DNA of 64,000 bases. Source: Schlesneria sp. DSM 10557. GTDB taxonomy: Bacteria; Planctomycetota; Planctomycetia; Planctomycetales; Planctomycetaceae. Numbering within the stretch: the stretch's first letter is position 1; the number at the start of each line of letters is the position of its first letter. The notes below the pieces were generated by a model. That model saw only the letters and a list, made by a program, of their open reading frames with translations. It ran no database searches and was not told the DNA's origin. The translations under genes and the position numbers were made by a program. The stretch lies in the NCBI RefSeq assembly GCF_041860085.1, contig NZ_CP124747.1, positions 2,666,001 through 2,730,000 of the forward strand, read 5' to 3'. This document shows positions 27,601 through 36,218 of the stretch, piece by piece.

Positions 27601-28630
27601 CTTGGAGCAAGCCTCTGCCAACCTGGGTGCTCGAGAGCAGGAGATTCGACGAGACCAGGCCATCGCCGAGACTGTGGCCAGCCTGGCACAAGGCCAGCAG
27701 TTGGCCGCCGACACCATCGCCGAACAATCTGCAGAACTAGAGCGAATGGCCGAAGCGATGGAAGAAGCCTCTACCGAACAGCAACGAGCGGCGGCACAAT
27801 CCTTAAATGAGGCCAAGCAACAATTCGCAGACTCGCAACGAGCAACGGGTCAGGGAGCCGTTGAGCTGAGCGGACAGAAGGAAGTTGCCAACCTTCCGCT
27901 TCGCGAAGCTCTTGAGCTGGCCTCGATGCTGCCGACCGAGGATATCGCCTCGGAGGATCCGCTCGACGGACTTCTCCCTCAGTCCCCGACGGATTCCGAG
28001 GATTCCGCATCGCCGGACATGGCGGATGCCGGTCCCTCGCCCCCTTCCGCCCAAGCCGAACAAGGAACCGAAGGTCCCGCGGTTTCCCCTTCGGAGGCGG
28101 GTCAGTCAGCGATCGCCAAACCGGGGAAAGCCTCTTCCGGCAAACCCAATGAGCTGGGAACGGGTTTCATCCCGCAATCACCCCAGTTAACTGCAGACAT
28201 GATGGCGGGTGCCAAAGCTCAGCGAGCGGCCCGGAAGGCACTCGGGCAACAGATGCCCAAACTGTCTCAGCAGGCTGAGGGACAACAGTCGGAATCCGGA
28301 AAAGTCAGTGACGGCGATCAGGGAGAAGCTCAGTCGAGCGAACACTCCGAATCATCGAAGCTTTCAAAGAACGAGGGGGCCAGTACCACGAATCAAGGCG
28401 TCAAAGACGGACCGATTCAGCGCGAACCCGAAGGGACCAGTGCCGCCTCGAAACCCTCGGACAAGGCTCGTGAGACCGAGGACAAGATCGAAGGAAAGCA
28501 ATCGAAGGAAGCAGCCTGGTTCGCAAGGTTACCTCCTGAGCTACGTAAGTCGCTTCGCGCGGGTACGGGGCAGAAACCGCCGCGAGCTTATGAAGAACGC
28601 CTGAAAACCTATCTGCAGAGTGTGGACTGA
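24674..28630 (+). CDS. Giant exported Ala-rich coiled-coil protein
   Basis: A 1318-residue protein with a Sec signal peptide (cleavage near ARG-QVL, about residue 26). Residues 30-400 are charged and helical; 400-1090 are extremely rich in Ala, Gln, Glu and Ser, with long uninterrupted heptad patterns and almost no Pro, Trp or Cys, predicting a very long coiled coil. Residues about 1100-1275 are Pro/Ser/Lys/Glu-rich and probably disordered. The end is compact: AWFARLPPELRKSLRAG then PPRAYEERLKTYL, a motif I associate with planctomycete proteins of this type. It lies between the DUF4175-like gene (48 bases upstream) and moxR (74 bases downstream). A structural or cell-envelope role is inferred. 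No enzymatic motif is visible. Confidence 0.85.
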   Translation: MKHSLWSRILLVAGLFVCSAASARGQVLENEALLRKQEDQQRARTLTRELLANILDVQLRQLDENGLSDQEIYRDIKLMRQNLNHLVEMEMTKVVDLLAEAQRLPGEKREAVFVDARQQIRTVVRQLAVQRQNLLKRLKIVELVEQVRNLIHQQSTVQKNTRAVRTEAQSLHEILTLRAIEDQRDVKELYLHLIDTLVDMKTWSGSLSSTAADALRILNVSEVGPHLDSAGRHLQSVQHSEATDEQGQVIKGLQELLRVVERTQGGLGSEFLANIDRVRGLMERQKQLRDETKLFDDQQSTPADFVEQQALLQRDIAGLAEVIPKIPKGEALLQLAEAAALDAAASLLDGRLETAISSQGQVLGNLAALELTLREQAKQSSPDRSAEELAESIKRLHDAKAALNAAKSRQPSVRTDAGEQTQATAAQLTEIIQATEAALQNPDLPANVQQSLTRATQSASAAMTDLEAATSETDSPEAAKSLTNVAHTLDRALATVDAAIADTERRESAVKIGELARAAEVLERAASEERQIAIEVDALAEPGSATASETAEQARQLAARQDDVHAIAEKTAEAIAQIAAEASQHVLAGAADAKDSSQMLQSIADQTASELASATEIAAESARKASQKLADAAKLARKLVVTTAQELAQKTSEQAEQIATARAAVDRALDDLPSSGDLAKLDAARNELNTAIQQQATASGKPAAALALQLVHQIARGIEAQQAATEMAAAAQAGATTELKATIKQEEAAESASTALGTARKYTTLVPNLSESRSGSLIQSLSDAHQAAAQAARQILESNPSGAMMSQAKAANALRAAWLIAQSEAQTTVQQPPTHPSDLQAQADAAATTKQAQAFASQASQVSAAAVHPAVEATASAERALVVAPREAAALQATAEAKLQEALRHLVAAVDTATREREKQLAELADQHEAMAGEVAAADPAAADSIDVAAQAARRGSHATESPTQVSEAEADAEMALEQASANLGAREQEIRRDQAIAETVASLAQGQQLAADTIAEQSAELERMAEAMEEASTEQQRAAAQSLNEAKQQFADSQRATGQGAVELSGQKEVANLPLREALELASMLPTEDIASEDPLDGLLPQSPTDSEDSASPDMADAGPSPPSAQAEQGTEGPAVSPSEAGQSAIAKPGKASSGKPNELGTGFIPQSPQLTADMMAGAKAQRAARKALGQQMPKLSQQAEGQQSESGKVSDGDQGEAQSSEHSESSKLSKNEGASTTNQGVKDGPIQREPEGTSAASKPSDKARETEDKIEGKQSKEAAWFARLPPELRKSLRAGTGQKPPRAYEERLKTYLQSVD

Positions 28631-28704
28631 ACGGTCGCCCCTTCCCGTTGCCGTTCACAAGCCCGATCATCACTAAGAACGATTTCACCAGTAAGACTTA
28701 TCAC

Positions 28705-29733
28705 ATGACCACCGATTCCATTCCTGCGGACGACGTCGCGGCAGTACAGAAATGCGAAGGAGCCTACAACACGCTGCGCGATGAACTCGCGAAAGTCATC
28801 GTTGGCCAAAGCGACGTCATTGAACAGGTCCTGATCGCAATCTTCGCACGCGGGCACGCCCTGCTTGAAGGAGTCCCCGGTCTGGCCAAAACGCTGCTCA
28901 TCAGCTCACTCGCACAGGCCCTGCACTTGACGTTCAAGCGGATCCAGTTCACGCCCGACCTGATGCCGAGTGACGTGACCGGCACCGATGTCATTCAGGA
29001 AAATCTGGAAACGCACAATCGCGAATACAAGTTTCTGCCGGGTCCGCTCTTCGCCAACATGATTCTGGCGGACGAGATTAACCGTACTCCACCCAAGACT
29101 CAGGCCGCGATGCTGGAAGCGATGCAGGAACGACAAGTTTCAGCGGGGGGCCAGATCCATCAGTTGCCCGATCCGTTCTTTGTGCTGGCAACGCAGAACC
29201 CGCTTGAACAGGAAGGGACCTATCCCCTGCCCGAAGCGCAACTGGACCGATTCCTGCTGCACATTCGCGTCGCATATCCCTCGGCCGCAGACGAGTGGGA
29301 AGTGGCGCGACGCGTCACCACAGGGCACATGGGAAAGATTGAGGGCGTCCTCTCCGGTGACGACATCGTCGGTTATCAGCGACTGGTCCAGCGTGTCCCC
29401 GCCAGTGATCAGGTGCTGGGTTACGCTCATGCTCTGGTGCGCGCGTCTCGTCCGGGTACGGAAGAGGCCCCCGACTTCGTCAACAAATGGGTGAACTGGG
29501 GAGCCGGCCCGCGAGGAGTCCTGACGCTCGTGACCTGTGCGAAAGCGCGAGCCATCCTCTACGGTCGCTACCACGCTACAATCGGCGATGTGCAGGCAGT
29601 GGCCCAGGGAGCTCTCCGGCATCGAATCGCCCCCAACTACGCTGCACAGGCTGCGGACATTAACAGCGAAAAGCTGATCGACATGCTCATGGAAAGAACA
29701 CCGGCCGACAGGAAATATGCCCGGCCCGCATAA
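28705..29733 (+). CDS. MoxR-family AAA+ ATPase
   Basis: A 342-residue cytoplasmic AAA+ ATPase. Walker A is GVPGLAKT (56-63), Walker B is ILADEINR (120-127), the sensor 1 region is VLATQNPLEQEGTYPLPEAQLDRF, and the C-terminal lid domain is complete. MoxR proteins act as chaperone-like ATPases on vWA-domain partners; here those are the two vWA genes upstream and the DUF58 gene at 34981. The ATG at 28705 is chosen as it gives the normal N-terminus for the family. The DUF58 gene that usually follows directly is displaced by 5.2 kb. A 14-bp hairpin lies 91 bases past the stop. Confidence 0.95.
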   Translation: MTTDSIPADDVAAVQKCEGAYNTLRDELAKVIVGQSDVIEQVLIAIFARGHALLEGVPGLAKTLLISSLAQALHLTFKRIQFTPDLMPSDVTGTDVIQENLETHNREYKFLPGPLFANMILADEINRTPPKTQAAMLEAMQERQVSAGGQIHQLPDPFFVLATQNPLEQEGTYPLPEAQLDRFLLHIRVAYPSAADEWEVARRVTTGHMGKIEGVLSGDDIVGYQRLVQRVPASDQVLGYAHALVRASRPGTEEAPDFVNKWVNWGAGPRGVLTLVTCAKARAILYGRYHATIGDVQAVAQGALRHRIAPNYAAQAADINSEKLIDMLMERTPADRKYARPA

Positions 29734-29824
29734 TTGAACCGTGTGGTGAACTGCCTGATTCACTGCAGCGCACCAGCAGCCACTGGTATGCAACGTGAAT
29801 TGGTCAGATCGACCACTGAATCAA

Positions 29825-29858
29825 GCGTGGCTGGTCCGCAAATACGGACCAGCCACGC
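29825..29858. terminator. Bidirectional hairpin between moxR and DUF1501 genes
   Basis: A perfect 14-bp inverted repeat (29825-29838 with 29845-29858), 6-base loop CAAATA, lies between two convergent genes. T runs on either side are weak, so it may act in both directions or need a factor. Confidence 0.6.
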
Positions 29859-29889
29859 CGATCTCTCTCCTCGTGATTCGCAAACTCAA

Positions 29890-31341
29890 TCAGGCCTTTT
29901 CCTGGCCTCGTTTCAAAATGTCCCAGACGATTTTACCGGGCTGACCGTCAAGCAGCGTCCCTGGGGTACCGGGACGGGCAAAGGTCAGCTTTTCGGGATC
30001 CAGACCGAACAAATGCAGCAGTGTCGCATGGTAGTCGAAGTGGTTGACGACGTTCTCCACGGCATGGTGACCGACTTCATCAGTCGCACCATACGCCAGT
30101 CCCCCCTTCACTCCACCACCGGCGAGCCACATGCTGAACCCGAAGGTATTGTGGTCGCGACCGATGTTCTTTTCGTTCTGAATCACCGGCAGACGGCCCA
30201 TTTCGCCGCCCCAGTGGACGAGCGTCGTGTCGAGCAGACCGCGGCGTTTGAGGTCCATGACGAGTGCAGCCGATGGTTGATCGGTCACTTCGCACATTTG
30301 CGGCAATCCTGTTTTGATCGCACCGTGATGGTCCCAATGCTGGTTCCCGGTATGAACCTGCACGAAGCGGACACCGCGTTCAACCAGTCGCCGCGCGATG
30401 AGACACCGCGTGCCATACTCTGCAGACCTAGGATTATTCAGTCCGTACAGTTCCTTTGTCTCGGCAGTTTCCTGTGACAGGTCGAGTGCTTCCTTGGCAG
30501 CGGTCTGCATCCGGGCCGCCAGCTCATAACTCGAAATCCGCGCCGCCAGATCATGTTCACCCGGCCGTTGCGACAGGTGATCCTGGTTCAGCTCGCGGAC
30601 GTAGTTCAGGAACTTGTCCTGCACCGCCCCCTGGAACTGAGGAGGTGGATCCAGGTTGAGAATTCGAGGCTCTTTCGGGCGAATCACCGTTCCCTGATAC
30701 AGCGAGGGAAGCCAGCCATTCGTCCAGTTTTCGACTCCCGCGACAGGCAATCCCGATGGATCCGTCAGAACGACGAATGCGGGCATGTTCTGGTTTTCGG
30801 TCCCCAGACCATAGGCCATCCATGAACCCAGGGAAGGTCGACCTTGCTGGATGCGGCCGTTGGTCAATGCCCAGATCGATTGCACGTGATTATTGACGCC
30901 TGTGTGCATCGAGCGGATTAGACAAATGTCGTCCACGACCTTGCCCAGGTGCGGCAACAGTTCGCTGAGTTCCGTACCGCACTCGCCGTGCTTCTTGAAC
31001 TTCCAGGGCGACGCATACAGCTTGGAAGTCGCCTCGGCCGCATTGTCGAGCTGAAGCTGACCATTGAAGGTCTGTCCGTTCAGACGATCAAGTTCCGGCT
31101 TGGGCTCGAACATATCGATATGGCTAGGCCCCCCCTGCATGAACAGCGAGATCATCGCGTTCGCCTGCGGTGCATGGGGAGTTCGTTTGGGCAGAAGATC
31201 AAACGACTGCTTTTCCAGATCGGGCTTCGCTGGCGCTCCCTTGGCCTCTTGCGTGAGCAGGTGCGTCAGCGCGAGTGACGACAATCCAAACCCGGATTGG
31301 GCGAGAAAATGTCGTCGAGTGTGGTCTGGGAAGAAGTGCAT
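29890..31341 (-). CDS. DUF1501 protein, Tat-exported
   Basis: A 483-residue protein with a twin-arginine signal near the start (TRRHFLAQSGFGLSSLAL). The mature part is the alkaline-phosphatase-fold DUF1501 domain, seen in AMISLFMQGGPSHIDMFEPKP, LIRSMHTGVNNHVQS, VHTGNQHWDHHG and LVHWGGEMGRLP, followed by GRDHNTFGFSMWLAGGGVKGG; the Asp and His residues in these segments are candidate metal ligands. These proteins are sulfatase or phosphatase relatives of unproven activity, nearly always paired with PSCyt2/PSD1 proteins, as here: the partner gene ends 112 bases upstream on the same strand. The pair lies inverted inside the Bat/MoxR cluster. Confidence 0.93.
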   Translation of the reverse strand: MHFFPDHTRRHFLAQSGFGLSSLALTHLLTQEAKGAPAKPDLEKQSFDLLPKRTPHAPQANAMISLFMQGGPSHIDMFEPKPELDRLNGQTFNGQLQLDNAAEATSKLYASPWKFKKHGECGTELSELLPHLGKVVDDICLIRSMHTGVNNHVQSIWALTNGRIQQGRPSLGSWMAYGLGTENQNMPAFVVLTDPSGLPVAGVENWTNGWLPSLYQGTVIRPKEPRILNLDPPPQFQGAVQDKFLNYVRELNQDHLSQRPGEHDLAARISSYELAARMQTAAKEALDLSQETAETKELYGLNNPRSAEYGTRCLIARRLVERGVRFVQVHTGNQHWDHHGAIKTGLPQMCEVTDQPSAALVMDLKRRGLLDTTLVHWGGEMGRLPVIQNEKNIGRDHNTFGFSMWLAGGGVKGGLAYGATDEVGHHAVENVVNHFDYHATLLHLFGLDPEKLTFARPGTPGTLLDGQPGKIVWDILKRGQEKA

Positions 31342-31453
31342 ACGATTGCCCCTTATTAGTATCTGTCCGAAGACATTCAGCGATCTTTTGCAGTGCGAAT
31401 TCCAGCCTTGTGCGGAACCTCGTCACATGACAGGCCCCGCAGGCAGTCGAAAC

Positions 31454-34069
31454 TCAGTCGACATAGAGGAACAGGTTTGTGCTCAACAGGCCCTGGCAGA
31501 AGCTCGCCAGTGCGACCTGCGCCGGGGATGGCTCCTTACCCGCCTGACCAGCAGGAACTTTGGCAGCAACCTGCTCTGTCTGCTCGGTCAGGAATGCAAT
31601 TGCACCGGCCAGTTCCCGTTCAGTTGGAGGGCGCGTGAAGGCCGTGACCCAAGCGAACTTGACCTGTTCCGAAATGTTATCTCCAGCAACCTTGCGAACA
31701 CGGTCGGCGAACTTTTCCGCTTCGCGAACCACAAGACTGTTATTCATCATCAGCAATGCCTGAGGAGCGACAGTCGAGGACTGGCGAATGTCACAGTTGG
31801 GTGACAAGGTCGCCATATCGAAGGGTTCGAGCATCCCCAGGGGCAACGAACGTCGCACCTGCACGTAGATGCTGCGACGGAACTCGTCTTCCCGCAGTGA
31901 GACCCCCTGGTTGATCCGTCCCCCCGCCAGGTCAAGAGTCGGCAAGCCGACAATGACTTGCCCCACTTCATCGACCGCGACCGGCGCGGGCTTTCCGTAC
32001 ATTTTGTCGCTCAGCGAGCCGGAGCAAGAGAGCATGGAGTCGCGGATTTCTTCTGCTTCCAGACGGCGCACGGGCATCCGGGCCAGCAGGCGGTTGTCAG
32101 GATCGGCAGCATCAATCTCGGGCCGACGCTGTGACCGCTGCTGGAACGCAGTGGACCCTAGCAGTAGACGATGGAATCGCTTTAACTGCCACCCGTCAGA
32201 GACGAAGCGCGTCGCCAGCCAGTCGAGCAATTCGGGGTGAGATGGACGTTCACCGAGATACCCGAAGTCACCGGGAGTCGCGACGATCCCCTTTCCGAAA
32301 TGATGCATCCAGAAGCGATTCACCATCACGCGCGACAACAGAGGATGCTTGCCACTGGTGAGATTACGGGCATAGGCCAGACGGCGTCCCGTGGTGGGGA
32401 CCTGAGGATCGTCGATCGCAATTTCGACCGGGGATGTCAGGGACACGATCGACAGTTCCGCCGGTGTCACTTCCTGCTTCGGCTGGTTGATCTCGCCTCG
32501 ATAGAACAGATGCGTCGGAGGAACCTGACCGGGGATTTCCGTGAAGCCCGAAACATAGTCTTCGGCCGGACGCAAGGATCGGATCTGTGCAATCCGCTCG
32601 TCCCACCGTCGGTTAAATTCGTCAATCCGCGCGGGTTCATAAAGATAGACGCTACCCCCATCGACATTCAGACTCGGGGTCTCTTTCAGGATCTGCTGCT
32701 GTTCCGGCGTCCGTTTGTCGGCGCTGGTGGCGCGTGCCTGCCGGGCTGGTGCCCGCTGAGCTTCCGGCAGCTTGTTCACTTCCCGTTCAAAGACTTCCTG
32801 CACGATTGCGTTCAATTCGCGTCCGCGCTGTTCGCTCAACTTGTACTCGGCATCACCCAGCACCTTCGCGGTCAACCGCTGATCTGCACTCCACAGGCTG
32901 ATCAAGCGAGATCCCGGGGCTCGCCAGGCCTTGGTGTTATATCCCGGCTCAAAGACTGCTCGGAAGCGGTAGTAGTCTGCCTGTGTGATCGGGTCGTAAC
33001 GGTGGTTGTGGCACTGAGCACATCCCACCGTCATTCCCAGCATGGACGTCGAGACGATCTTGATTGTTTCTGCAATCACTTCATTGCTCGCGGCATTGAC
33101 GTCAACGCCGCCACTCGCGGTGCCGTCAGGTGCCATCCGCAGAAAACCGGTTGCCGCGAGCTTGTCGGTGGCATCGGGAGAAAGATTTTCGTACGGGTAC
33201 GTCACCAATTCGTCACCCGCCAGTTGCTCGACGATGAACTGGTCGAACGGCTTGTCTGAGTTAAACGCCCGGATGACATAGTCACGGTACTTGAACGCAT
33301 AATCCCGAACGGGATCCGCTTCGGTGTAACCATCACTATCGGCATAACCGGCAACATCCAGCCAATGTCGACCCCAGCGTTCACCGTAACGGGGCGAGGC
33401 CAGCAGTTCGTCGGTCAAACGTTCGACTGCGTCGGGCGCCGGGTCATTAACGAAACGCTCCACCGTATCGGGAGAAGGAGGCAATCCGTGCAAGTCGAAG
33501 GAGAGCCGGCGAACCAGCGTCAAACGATCTGCGGGTTCCGAGAAGTCCCAGTCTTTGGACTCCAGGACTGCCAGCAGAAACTGATCGATGGGCGAGCGGA
33601 CCTGCTCAGTATGCTGGACTGCAGGGACAGAAGGTTTGCGGATCGGCTGGACTGACCAGAATGCCCGCTCTTCATCAGTGAAGTCCCCTTCCAGAGGCTT
33701 TTCCGGTTCCGGACGAGCCGTTTTGGCTCCTCCCGCAACCCAGCGTGTGATGAGATTCACTTGTTCGGGTGTCAATTTTTTCTCGCCCGGCGGCATTTCC
33801 CCGGATCGAATTCTCTCAAGCAGCAAACTCTTTTCGGCGTTCCCCGGCACGATCGCCGGGCCCCCTTCTCCGCCGCTCATCATCAGTCGCGCCAGACGAA
33901 GATCGAGCTTCCCTTCGACGGTTTCTTCTTCGCCGTGACAATGGAAGCAAAACGACTTCAGAATGGGGCGAATGTGCGGTTCAAACAACACTTCGCCGGG
34001 AGTCTCTGCAGCTCGCAGAACGGGCCAGGAAGCGAACAGGATCGCGAGGGCAAGGCTGAGATTTTTCAT
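31454..34069 (-). CDS. PSCyt1-DUF1549-DUF1553 protein
   Basis: An 871-residue exported protein. The start at 34069 gives a clean signal peptide (MKNLSLALAILFASW, cleavage near RAA, residue 21); a 52-residue longer frame does not. The N-terminal PSCyt1 domain has one haem motif FCFHCHG (C41, C44, H45) and the usual GEMPPG. DUF1549 (about 170-370) carries YGERWGRHWLDVAGYADSDG and GCAQCHNHRYDP, and DUF1553 (about 600-860) carries MVNRFWMHHFGKGIV, GDFGYLGERPSHPELLDWL and the C-terminal PQALLMMNNSLV. It is a close architectural match to the gene at the left edge of the window. With the DUF1501 gene it forms a two-gene unit. Biochemical role not established. Confidence 0.94.
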   Translation of the reverse strand: MKNLSLALAILFASWPVLRAAETPGEVLFEPHIRPILKSFCFHCHGEEETVEGKLDLRLARLMMSGGEGGPAIVPGNAEKSLLLERIRSGEMPPGEKKLTPEQVNLITRWVAGGAKTARPEPEKPLEGDFTDEERAFWSVQPIRKPSVPAVQHTEQVRSPIDQFLLAVLESKDWDFSEPADRLTLVRRLSFDLHGLPPSPDTVERFVNDPAPDAVERLTDELLASPRYGERWGRHWLDVAGYADSDGYTEADPVRDYAFKYRDYVIRAFNSDKPFDQFIVEQLAGDELVTYPYENLSPDATDKLAATGFLRMAPDGTASGGVDVNAASNEVIAETIKIVSTSMLGMTVGCAQCHNHRYDPITQADYYRFRAVFEPGYNTKAWRAPGSRLISLWSADQRLTAKVLGDAEYKLSEQRGRELNAIVQEVFEREVNKLPEAQRAPARQARATSADKRTPEQQQILKETPSLNVDGGSVYLYEPARIDEFNRRWDERIAQIRSLRPAEDYVSGFTEIPGQVPPTHLFYRGEINQPKQEVTPAELSIVSLTSPVEIAIDDPQVPTTGRRLAYARNLTSGKHPLLSRVMVNRFWMHHFGKGIVATPGDFGYLGERPSHPELLDWLATRFVSDGWQLKRFHRLLLGSTAFQQRSQRRPEIDAADPDNRLLARMPVRRLEAEEIRDSMLSCSGSLSDKMYGKPAPVAVDEVGQVIVGLPTLDLAGGRINQGVSLREDEFRRSIYVQVRRSLPLGMLEPFDMATLSPNCDIRQSSTVAPQALLMMNNSLVVREAEKFADRVRKVAGDNISEQVKFAWVTAFTRPPTERELAGAIAFLTEQTEQVAAKVPAGQAGKEPSPAQVALASFCQGLLSTNLFLYVD

Positions 34070-34980
34070 GGCGGGAAACACCAGCGGGAGTTCAGCAGTA
34101 GCAGTTACGCATCGAGTATGTCTGATCATCGAAAGAATCGCAACGAGAATGAAGCCCAATCGCCTCATACATTCCCCTTTCCGAACGTGTATCAGCCCGT
34201 ACTTCGGTTGTGGAATGACAGACAAATCTTCCTGTATTATCCCTTGTCGGGGCTTTGCGGAAAGGAGGGGCGGGATGACAGAAGATACGACACCTCAACA
34301 ACCTCAAGCGATCAACGTGCGAATCGGGCAGTCTTAGAATCTGGCGCCAATCATCCCCAGTCGCGCAGAACGACACACATCGAATGCGAGGAACGTGGCC
34401 TGATTCACCAGCAGGCAGCAAGACGTCTCCATTCCTGCACATCCGATCCGTGGCGCATCAGACTTCAACGAAACAAAAAACAGCCGAAACATTTCTGGCT
34501 GATCGGGCGCCTGGACAGTTTTGATTCCCCGTCTCCCGGAATCGGCAAGCAATCAAGAACTTGAAACTGGCCTGACGCTTCCGCACGACCTAAGCCCACT
34601 TCGATGGTCAGATCCGACTGTTCTTCACCGCCGTCTGTTCTTCACCGGAGCTCGCAGGTTCTCGTACCGGATGTCGTTTCAGGCCATCGACAATTTCCAG
34701 GTCGCACATGCAATCGTTGTGAGTGGGAACTCGAATCAGCACAATGAGGCCCCGGGACATGCTCGGCCCCGTCGGACCGAGTAGGAGATCAGGGATCTCA
34801 ATTGAGGAATATAATGAACTTGGATGCGGAGCTGTTTCCCTTCCGATCGATCTGACTCATCGGTATTCAACGGTCATCCAAACAACCTGTATCAGCCCCT
34901 CTGCCCAATTCGAAGCCTGTGCCCGCTCCTTGTGTCAACGCCCTGCGTTTCAGAACACCTGCAAGAAAAAGTGAGAGACG
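34070..34980. other. 900-base gap upstream of DUF58, no gene seen
   Basis: The divergent gap between the PSCyt gene and the DUF58 gene is unusually long. It contains a short tandem repeat, CTGTTCTTCACCG at 34618-34630 and again at 34635-34647. The short open frames do not look coding. It marks the right border of the inverted segment inside the Bat/MoxR cluster. Confidence 0.5.
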
Positions 34981-35886
34981 ATGACGCAGAGCGTGCTTTC
35001 CCGGTACCTGAATCCCGAGATTCTCAGACGCGTTGCTGATCGACCACTGGAACCGCACGGACTGGTAATGGGGAACCTGGCGGGGGCTCACAAGTCCCCC
35101 CTCAGCGGCTTTGCAGTCGAATTTGCCGGGCACCGGGATTACATCGTCGGAGACGATCCACGGCACATCGACTGGCGGCTCTACTACAAGCGAGACCGTC
35201 TTTCGATCAAACAATACGAGATGGAGACGAACTTTGTCTGTCACCTCGTGCTGGATATCAGTGCGTCGATGCGGTACGGAGCCGGGAACGAGCAGAAGTT
35301 GTTCTGTGCAGCCCAGGCCGCCACGACCTTAGCCTATTCCATTATTGCGCAGAACGACAAAGTTTCCCTCACCACCTTCGATGATCGTATTCAAGGTTAT
35401 GTCCCTCCGGGAAACACCTTGGCACAGATTCATCGGATCATCCAACACCTCGACCAGATCTCGCCCGTCGAAAAGACGAACATGGTTGACTGTCTGACGG
35501 ACCTGACTGGCCGGATGGGACGCCGTGAGATCGTCATGATCTTCAGTGATTTTTTTACGGATCTCACTGCGCTGGAAACCGTGTTACAGCGGATGAAATA
35601 CAACCGACACGAGATCGTGCTGTTTCACATCCTGCATCCTCACGAAAGGACATTTCAGTTTGAGGGAATGGTGAAGTTTCTCGGAATAGAAGAGACTGCA
35701 GAGTATCTGACGCAGACCGAGGACATCCGTAATGGATATCTCGCGTCGCTCCATCGCTATGAGGCCGCCTTCGAAGACCTCTGCCGACGGAATGCGATTG
35801 AACGCGTATCGGTGGACACCAGCGGAAATTTGGGTGACGATCTGGTGGAATACCTCAACCAGCGAACCCGCGTTCGTCTCCGGTAA
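34981..35886 (+). CDS. DUF58 protein with vWA domain (MoxR partner)
   Basis: A 301-residue soluble protein. The DUF58 signature VEFAGHRDYIVGDDPRHIDWRLYYKRDRL (in two parts, about 46-73) is followed by a vWA-type fold with MIDAS DISAS (D92, S94, S96) and IVMIFSDFF. DUF58 proteins act with MoxR ATPases and BatA-like vWA proteins. The cognate MoxR and vWA genes of this locus lie 5-17 kb upstream on the same strand, split off by the inverted PSCyt/DUF1501 pair. The 900-base gap in front means it must have its own promoter. No strong Shine-Dalgarno is seen. Confidence 0.93.
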   Translation: MTQSVLSRYLNPEILRRVADRPLEPHGLVMGNLAGAHKSPLSGFAVEFAGHRDYIVGDDPRHIDWRLYYKRDRLSIKQYEMETNFVCHLVLDISASMRYGAGNEQKLFCAAQAATTLAYSIIAQNDKVSLTTFDDRIQGYVPPGNTLAQIHRIIQHLDQISPVEKTNMVDCLTDLTGRMGRREIVMIFSDFFTDLTALETVLQRMKYNRHEIVLFHILHPHERTFQFEGMVKFLGIEETAEYLTQTEDIRNGYLASLHRYEAAFEDLCRRNAIERVSVDTSGNLGDDLVEYLNQRTRVRLR

Positions 35887-36218
35887 ATTTGATCCCTCCG
35901 GTAAATCTGGTCAAAGTCACATACTTTCAAAACAGGTGTGCGGTCGATGTTTCAACCTCGAAATGACGTTCGACAACATGCGAGATCAAACCGCCCCTCT
36001 CTGCGGAATCTGAAACCGTGGACGAATCTCGGCGCGAGCAGAAACATCTCGCTACCCACTCACCCTTCCAAAACTCATTAGCAGACCGACCTCCATCACC
36101 GTCGTCTCTCTGATTGGGGCATCTGTCCCCATCGTGGCCACTCTGCAACGTCCGACGCTCCGCACAACCCTGTTGGCCTGCTCCTCACATTCGCTTTTCT
36201 CACATATGGCACGGCTCC
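35887..36218. other. Intergenic gap, no gene seen
   Basis: A 330-base gap after the DUF58 gene. The word CCGGTAAAT occurs twice near its left edge (about 35880 and 35899). No terminator with a T run and no gene could be supported; it should carry the promoter of the NHL-repeat gene. Confidence 0.45.

Noticed and set aside
32237-33259. 340-codon frame antisense to the PSCyt gene
   Set aside because: Shadow frame; its sequence has no domain pattern and the sense strand is clearly coding.
34618-34647. Two copies of CTGTTCTTCACCG as the start of a CRISPR or long repeat array
   Set aside because: Only two units, 17-base spacing and no further copies; no cas genes.
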